From CBDEGR01 sp965237895 (GTDB lineage Bacteria > Acidobacteriota > Terriglobia > UBA7540 > JAPUME01): DNA of 64,000 nt. The position numbers and the translations under genes were made by a program. The notes beneath the pieces are model-generated. The model did not search any database, had not been told where the DNA came from, and was given only the letters and a program-made list of their open reading frames with translations. Location of the stretch: NCBI GenBank assembly GCA_965237895.1, contig CBDEGR010000002.1, positions 372,001-436,000 of the forward strand, in the 5' to 3' direction. Below are positions 59,590-64,000 of the stretch, one piece after another; the stretch's first letter is position 1, and every line of letters starts with the position of its first letter.

Positions 59590-60165
59590 ATGCTGCATGC
59601 CTTTCATCCTCTGGTCGCCGACTGGTTCCGAGAGCGATTCGGTACGCCCACCGAACCGCAAATCCAAGGGTGGGAGCAGATCCTGTCGCGATACGCTGAT
59701 TGCCGCCCCTACCGGGTCGGGCAAGACCCTGGCGGCTTTCCTGGCGGCGCTCGATTCTCTGATTCGACAAGCCGACGACGGCAAGCTTGCAGACCGCACC
59801 CAGGTTCTCTACGTCTCCCCTCTCCGCGCCTTGAGCAACGACATCCAAAAAAATTTGCGCGAGCCGCTCCGGGAACTCCGCGAACGGGCGGCACGAAGTT
59901 GGGTCAAGCTGCCGGAGATCCGCGTCAGCGTCCGCACCGGCGACACGCCCGCCGGCGAGCGCCGGCGCATGGTCCGGCAGCCTCCGCACATGCTGATCAC
60001 CACGCCCGAATCACTTTTCATCTTACTCACGGCGGATAAAAGCCGCCGCTTCCTGCGCGATGTTTGAACCGTCATTGTCGACGAGATTCACGCCCTGGCG
60101 CGCGACAAACGCGGCTCGCATCTGGCGCTCTCCCTCGAACGGCTTGAAGTGCTGACCGGCACGCT
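59590..60165 (+). pseudogene. 5' remnant of an Lhr-type DEAD/DEAH helicase
   Basis: Starts [20 protein letters not shown] as in Lhr helicases, then changes frame near 59690. The next frame gives [20 protein letters not shown] (Walker A), [18 protein letters not shown] and [22 protein letters not shown] at 60065-60067 follows LRDV, after which the same frame reads [20 protein letters not shown] (DEIH box) and [11 protein letters not shown]. Homology then stops near 60165. Intact Lhr proteins are well over 700 aa, so about three quarters is deleted in addition to the frameshift and nonsense codon. Confidence 0.8.
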
Positions 60166-60206
60166 GAGCCCGCCCACTCTAAAGGAAAAAAGGAAAGGAG
60201 AGAACC

Positions 60207-60476
60207 ATGCCGAAGCGCAAAAGGAAAGAACCTGGAACCAGGGTAAGCACACCATCCACCGCAGAAACGCAAGCTAAGAAGCTGCCGCAGCCAACACACG
60301 AGCAGATTGCGCGCCGCGCTTACGAGTTGTTTCTGGAGAGCGGGAGTGCTTCCCGGCATGAACTAGAGGACTGGTTCCAGGCGGAAAAAGAACTTCGAAA
60401 CACCTTGGAGAGCCGCACCAGATCTGCAACCAGCTCGTCGCGCGGGCGCTCACGAGAGGGAAAGTTCGCTCGGTAG
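60207..60476 (+). CDS. DUF2934 family protein
   Basis: 89 aa. After a basic, Pro/Thr-rich start the conserved helix is [20 protein letters not shown] followed by [14 protein letters not shown], which matches the DUF2934 signature common in Acidobacteriota and Proteobacteria. An AAAGGAGA Shine-Dalgarno lies 6 bases upstream. It starts at the point where the Lhr remnant ends. The Ser/Arg-rich C-terminus after residue 65 is unlike the usual family end. Function unknown. Confidence 0.75.
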   Translation: MPKRKRKEPGTRVSTPSTAETQAKKLPQPTHEQIARRAYELFLESGSASRHELEDWFQAEKELRNTLESRTRSATSSSRGRSREGKFAR

Positions 60477-60573
60477 TTAAGGCAGTATTTAACAACTCCG
60501 CAGCGGGCCCCAGGGCAGAAGTTTCCTTCAATCGGGTGTAAACGGCTAATGGTTGAGATTGAGGAGATGACCT

Positions 60574-60774
60574 GTGCCGACAAGTAATCTCGAACATCAA
60601 GCTGCAGAACGACTGCAGTTTGCTCCCAGAGGTAAAGTGCTTTTGGTTGACGAAGACGTGAAAGATCTCGATGTCGTCGTGAGTCAAGGAGACCGCCACG
60701 AAGGGCCTCCGGCTCCCAGGGTAGAAGCCCCCACCACCCCTACCCGCTCGCCAAACTTTCCCGGCTGGCGCTAG
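60574..60774 (+). pseudogene. Probable 5' stub of a response-regulator receiver gene
   Basis: 66 codons from GTG. Residues about 20-31 read GKVLLVDEDVKDL, the first strand and acidic pocket of a receiver domain; afterwards the sequence (VVSQGDRHEGPPAPR onwards) has no receiver pattern. Best explained as an internal deletion leaving the 5' end. Confidence 0.35.
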
Positions 60775-60803
60775 AATGGTCCGTAGAAAGAAAAAGGCCG
60801 GTC

Positions 60804-61124
60804 TTACCGGTCTGCGAGCTCTTCCAGGGCGGCCTGGAGCTCGCTCTGGGTATGAGAATTCTTCTGCTCGATGGCGGCCTGAATTCCCCGGGTAAAGGTC
60901 TTCCGCGCCTCTTCGACCCGCTCCAACTTCCCCAGAAGCACCCCCGCATGGTAATAGGAGGGCAGGTAATCCGGGTGCTTCGCCAGCAGATATTCAAAGT
61001 GCTTCCAAGCTCCGTTGAGGTTTCCCGAATTGGTCATCTCCAAAGCCAACCCATAGCGCGCAAAGGTATCTTCCGGATGCGCTTGCAGCATCTCCTCTAA
61101 CTTTTCCACCCGGCTCTTTCCCAC
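60804..61124 (-). CDS. Small TPR protein
   Basis: 106 aa from the GTG at 61124, which has GGGGAGG four bases upstream; the frame stays open to 61421 but without conserved sequence. Sequence VEKLEEMLQAHPEDTFARYG, then GAWKHFEYLLAKHPDYLPSY and VEEARKTFTRGIQAAIEQKN give about two and a half TPR units. Related to short Acidobacteriota TPR proteins that follow a DNA or RNA enzyme gene; the partner is not clear here. Confidence 0.75.
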   Translation of the reverse strand: MGKSRVEKLEEMLQAHPEDTFARYGLALEMTNSGNLNGAWKHFEYLLAKHPDYLPSYYHAGVLLGKLERVEEARKTFTRGIQAAIEQKNSHTQSELQAALEELADR

Positions 61125-61410
61125 GAACCCTCCCCGGCGACTGCGGCCGATTGTCTGCAATTTCCCAGATAAACAGGTTAAATTCGCAATACGGGCAAAG
61201 TATATTCGCTCTCGAATGAAGCGTAAAGTCTTTAGTTGCCGGCCCACTTCCTCCCAACGTTCCGTGCGGAAAGCGGGCACATTCGCGGGACCGGTCTTCG
61301 CCCCGGGCAAAGTCACTCTACCACCTGTTTCCCATTGAAGGATCGGGTGTGCGGGTTGACTTGCCCCCCTGTGCCGTTTAGGATAGCCCCATCCATTCAG
61401 GACACTCCTC

Positions 61411-61482
61411 ATGATCGGCAAGACGATTTCCCATGATCACATCACCGGTGCGCTCGGGCGGACGTCGGTCCCCATAGGTTGA
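61411..61482 (+). pseudogene. 5' stub of a second PknB-type Ser/Thr kinase
   Basis: ATG followed by IGKTISHDHITGALGR, the typical start of Acidobacteriota Ser/Thr kinases (usual HYRI, here HDHI) up to the glycine-loop position, then SVPIG and TGA. The rest of the kinase is missing; the next 70 bases lead to the MBL stub. Confidence 0.55.
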
Positions 61483-61555
61483 GAAAATACATCTGGAGAG
61501 AACCCCTCAAGGTGAACTAGCAGCCCGACCAGGCGAGACAGTGTCAAGAGGAAAG

Positions 61556-61855
61556 ATGGCGAAACGATTGTTCGGCACCGTCGCTCTACTCATGATGGTG
61601 GGAGGTCAGATGCCCGCCCAGCAGTTTCCCCCCGGCTACGTTGATCCCGCGCCGCTCCTGGCCGCCGTCGCCGAGGAAATTGGCGAAGCCAATCTGAGGT
61701 GCATCACGTACTCCGGCGCCGGCTACAGCGGCGCCCCGGTCAACGCACACATCGCACAAAACGCGATGTATTCGCCACCCCGTCTTCTGCATTCGATTCG
61801 GTCATTGATCATCCCAGGCACCCAGCAGGCGGCGGAGCAGGACGAGTTGTCCTAA
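61556..61855 (+). pseudogene. 5' stub of a secreted MBL-fold-hydrolase-like gene
   Basis: Signal peptide (AKRLFGTVALLMMVGGQMPA) followed by FPPGYVDPAPLLAAVAEEIG and EANLRCITYSGAGYSGA, the N-terminal segment I associate with Acidobacteriota MBL-fold hydrolases. After about 61760 the frame runs through the 3' end of the dinB-like gene on the other strand and stops at 61855, so the catalytic domain is absent. Confidence 0.5.
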
Positions 61856-62287
61856 ATGATAGGCGTTGTGGTCGGCGACGAGCAGGGCTTCGCGCAGAAT
61901 CGTCTGCCCCTCGCCGTGGGAAATTTTTGCGTAGAGTTCCGTCTTCGGGTCGGCGACGAGTTTTTCCATGGCTTTCAGGTCGGCGCGGGAGGCTTTTAGG
62001 CTCTTGTCCCAGGCGGCCCCATCCGGCGGGGCCTCTTCCTTCGGCCAATAGCCTTCCGGGAAGTCGGGCGAGCCGTGCTTGGCGTTCCGGCTGAATTCCA
62101 GAATATCCCACTTCGCGATTCGCAGATGTTCAAGCAGTTGCCATGCCGTGTGGGGAGCGCCTTGCGGCTTCTTCCCGCGCAGCTTGGCGGGGAACTCCTT
62201 CACCACCTTCTCAAAACCCACATGCGCCCCGCGCCCGCGAAGCAGGTTCAACAGATGCTCCCGAATCGTTTTATCCTCTTTGCTCAC
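61802..62287 (-). CDS. DinB superfamily protein
   Basis: 161 aa four-helix protein; GTG start with GGAGAA upstream. LRGRGAHVGFEKVVKEFPAK in helix 1, TAWQLLEHLRIAKWDILEFS with the first metal His, and EALLVADHNAYHLGQLVLLR with the other His residues fit the DinB/YfiT metal-binding pattern. Likely a thiol-dependent transferase or hydrolase; substrate unknown. Confidence 0.88.
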   Translation of the reverse strand: MSKEDKTIREHLLNLLRGRGAHVGFEKVVKEFPAKLRGKKPQGAPHTAWQLLEHLRIAKWDILEFSRNAKHGSPDFPEGYWPKEEAPPDGAAWDKSLKASRADLKAMEKLVADPKTELYAKISHGEGQTILREALLVADHNAYHLGQLVLLRRLLGAWDDQ

Positions 62288-62459
62288 GGCAAATTCTCCG
62301 TACTCCTTGTCGATTAAAAATCGATCTTAGGGGCCGTGCTTTTCCCTTGTCAATCGCCATCTACCAAATCTCGCCAACCTACTGAATAGAAAACAGTTAA
62401 ATATTTTGCCGAACCGTTTGCGCGGATTCGGGCTTTCGAGTAAAATTTCTAAAAGCCCG

Positions 62460-63605
62460 ATGAAAACACGCGAAATCCCTATTGAAGATTCCTCGCTCAA
62501 GCCCATTGCCGAAAAGGTGGCTGCCGGCGAGCGGCTCGGCTTCGACGACGGCGTGGCTCTCTACCAGTCACAGGACCTGCTGACGGTGGGCCGTCTTGCC
62601 AACCAGGTGCGCGAACAGCGGCACGGCGACCTGACCTACTTCAACGTCAACCGCCACCTCAACCCGACGAACGTCTGCGTGGCCAGTTGCCGCCTCTGCG
62701 CCTTCGGGCGGAAGCCGGGTGGCGAGGGGTCCTACACCATGGCGCTCGAGGAGGCCTTCCAGACCGCCGCCGAGGGGTGGACGGAAGCGGTAACCGAGTT
62801 TCACATTGTCGGCGGGCTGCATCCGGATTTACCGTTCAAGTACTACCTCGATCTGATTCGCGGGCTGCGGGAGCGGTTCCCCACGGTTCACCTCAAAGCG
62901 CTCACCGCCGTCGAGATCGCCTACCTGGCGCGGCTTGCGAAAATTTCCGTACGGGATGTATTGGTGAAGCTGAAGGAAGCCGGGTTGGGGTCGCTGCCGG
63001 GAGGCGGAGCGGAGATCTTTGCGCCCAAGGTGCGGCGCGTGATCTGCGACCATAAGATCGGCGCGCACACTTGGTTGAAGGTTCACCGCTTGGCGCACGA
63101 GCTGGGTCTCAATTCGAACGCCACCATGCTCTACGGCCACATCGAAAGTGCCGATGACCGCACGGACCACCTGCTCCAACTGCGGAAGCTCCAAGATGAA
63201 GATGAGAGCAAAGACAAAGCGGGCGGATTTATGACCTTCATCCCGCTGGCGTTCCATCCGGAGAACACGGCGCTGGCACATCTGCCGAAGACCACCGGGG
63301 TTCAGGACCTGAAAAATATCGCCGTCGCGCGCCTGCTGCTCGACAACTTCCCGCACATCAAAGCCTACTGGATCATGATGACGCCGGAGGTGGCGCAGAT
63401 CGCCTTGCGCTTCGGCGCCGACGACCTCGACGGCACCGTGGTGGAGGAAAAAATCTATCACGACGCCGGCGCCACCACGGCGCAATCCCTCACGCGCTCG
63501 CAATTAATCGCCTTGATCCGCGCCGCAGGACGCGAACCCGTCGAGCGCGACACGCTCTATCGGCGCGTGAAACGTACCGAGACCGCCGTTACTCTCGAGG
63601 TGTAG
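62460..63605 (+). CDS. mqnE: Aminofutalosine synthase MqnE
   Basis: Radical SAM enzyme of the futalosine menaquinone pathway. From the ATG at 62460 (frame open from 62406) it is 381 aa. The cluster motif is CVASCRLCAFGRKPG, preceded by FNVNRHLNPTN. Further conserved parts are EFHIVGGLHPDLPFKYYLDL, LPGGGAEIFAPKVRR, ATMLYGHIESADDRTDHLLQ and FIPLAFHPENTAL. The CofH/MqnC paralogues are less likely given GLHPDLPF and the C-terminal YHDAGATTAQ. Confidence 0.95.
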   Translation: MKTREIPIEDSSLKPIAEKVAAGERLGFDDGVALYQSQDLLTVGRLANQVREQRHGDLTYFNVNRHLNPTNVCVASCRLCAFGRKPGGEGSYTMALEEAFQTAAEGWTEAVTEFHIVGGLHPDLPFKYYLDLIRGLRERFPTVHLKALTAVEIAYLARLAKISVRDVLVKLKEAGLGSLPGGGAEIFAPKVRRVICDHKIGAHTWLKVHRLAHELGLNSNATMLYGHIESADDRTDHLLQLRKLQDEDESKDKAGGFMTFIPLAFHPENTALAHLPKTTGVQDLKNIAVARLLLDNFPHIKAYWIMMTPEVAQIALRFGADDLDGTVVEEKIYHDAGATTAQSLTRSQLIALIRAAGREPVERDTLYRRVKRTETAVTLEV

Positions 63606-63999
63606 TCTCAACTTTTTTCCCCCCGCCGCGCATTATGAACAGAACAATTCCTAAAACAAAAACCGGGCCGTACTCGAGCCAGAGAATCAGCGGGGTGTCC
63701 TTATAAGTTCCCCATGCGGTGTATTCCATCACCGGCGCGTAGCCGAGCACCGCCGTAACGCTCATCAGCAGCCAGGCCGGATGCGGATGGAAGCAGAGGA
63801 AAGGGATCGCCCAGGTGAAGTACCAGGGAAAGGCATTCGGCGAGAAAAGCACCAAAGCGGCGGTTAGAACCAAGGCCGACTGGAGGATTTCCACTTTTTT
63901 CTTCAGCAGAACGGCAATGATACCCAACAAAAAAACGCCTGCCACTAATTGAGCCTGGAGGTGAGAGTTCCCACACCATCGAAGCAGCCGAAAGAGCCC
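63589..63999 (-). CDS. C-terminal part of a polytopic glycosyltransferase-like membrane protein
   Basis: The frame runs to the window edge, so the N-terminus is outside. About 136 residues with four hydrophobic segments: QLVAGVFLLGIIAVLL, then LVLTAALVLFSPNAFPWYFT followed by WAIPFLCFHPHPAWLLMSVT and YGPVFVLGIVLFIM. The FSPNAFPWYFTWAIPFL segment is like GT87/GT-C mannosyltransferase-type proteins. It is convergent with mqnE, overlapping its last 17 bases. Confidence 0.6.
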   Translation of the reverse strand, partial: GLFRLLRWCGNSHLQAQLVAGVFLLGIIAVLLKKKVEILQSALVLTAALVLFSPNAFPWYFTWAIPFLCFHPHPAWLLMSVTAVLGYAPVMEYTAWGTYKDTPLILWLEYGPVFVLGIVLFIMRGGGKKVETTPRE

Positions 64000-64000
64000 G

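Overview
The window is a high-GC bacterial chromosome segment made mostly of housekeeping operons, separated by short, AT-richer stretches of broken genes. The best match is an Acidobacteriota genome. The signs are a secreted protein with the VWFA-related domain typical of that phylum (52831-53880), two 5' stubs of PknB-type kinases that begin with the phylum-typical GKT(L/I)(G/S)HY motif (9845-9898 and 61411-61482), a DUF2934 protein, a fragment of the kinase-associated esterase family, and a futalosine-route menaquinone gene (mqnE). No rRNA, CRISPR array, integrase, transposase or convincing oriC was seen. One tRNA, tRNA-Gln(UUG), lies at 36626-36699.

Layout. 1-8.4 kb: the end of murJ, a sterol-desaturase-type hydroxylase, mnmE, and the conserved rpmH-rnpA-yidD-yidC-jag operon on the minus strand. 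Between jag and mnmE, where the two are often neighbours, sits a decayed pair on the opposite strand: an AAA ATPase and a MAD4-like partner. 8.5-10.1 kb is a patch of remnants: an esterase fragment, a Rap1a-like secreted protein cut by an amber codon, an unknown ORF and a kinase stub. 10.1-15.9 kb (+): uvrA, a deoxyhypusine-synthase-like protein, a CPBP protease and mtnA, mostly overlapping. 15.9-25.7 kb (-): an MFS transporter, then mreB-mreC-mreD-mrdA-rodA-rne/rng, the cell-shape operon ending in RNase E/G. 25.7-30.1 kb (-): an Ig-like remnant, nicotinamidase and pncB (NAD salvage), and sppA. 30.3-43.2 kb (+): eno, gpmI, a large TPR protein, ispE, tRNA-Gln, prs, rplY, pth, rpsF, rpsR, rplI, dnaB and alr. 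43.2-49.7 kb (mostly -): a small zinc-ribbon protein, a broken methyltransferase, a TPR protein, two exported TldD/PmbA-type proteins and thiI. 49.9-57.8 kb: a TPR fragment, an OPT transporter, a 20-residue lysine-rich mini-gene, the VWFA protein, then arsM-arsS and a phosphodiesterase. 58-64 kb: a transglutaminase lipoprotein, remnants of Lhr helicase, response regulator, kinase and MBL-fold genes, DUF2934, TPR and DinB genes, mqnE, and the end of a polytopic glycosyltransferase-like protein.

How the genes fit together. Most intact genes serve envelope growth (murJ, mreBCD, mrdA, rodA, yidC, alr, ispE), translation and tRNA modification (rpmH, rpsF, rpsR, rplI, rplY, pth, mnmE, thiI, rnpA), glycolysis, NAD and PRPP supply, and repair or replication (uvrA, dnaB). 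The most notable non-routine material is the decayed defence-like pair in the rpmH-mnmE cluster, several genes reduced to their 5' ends, the lysine-rich mini-gene, and the arsM-arsS operon with a hairpin leader. Functions rest on motif recognition by eye; no database search was run.
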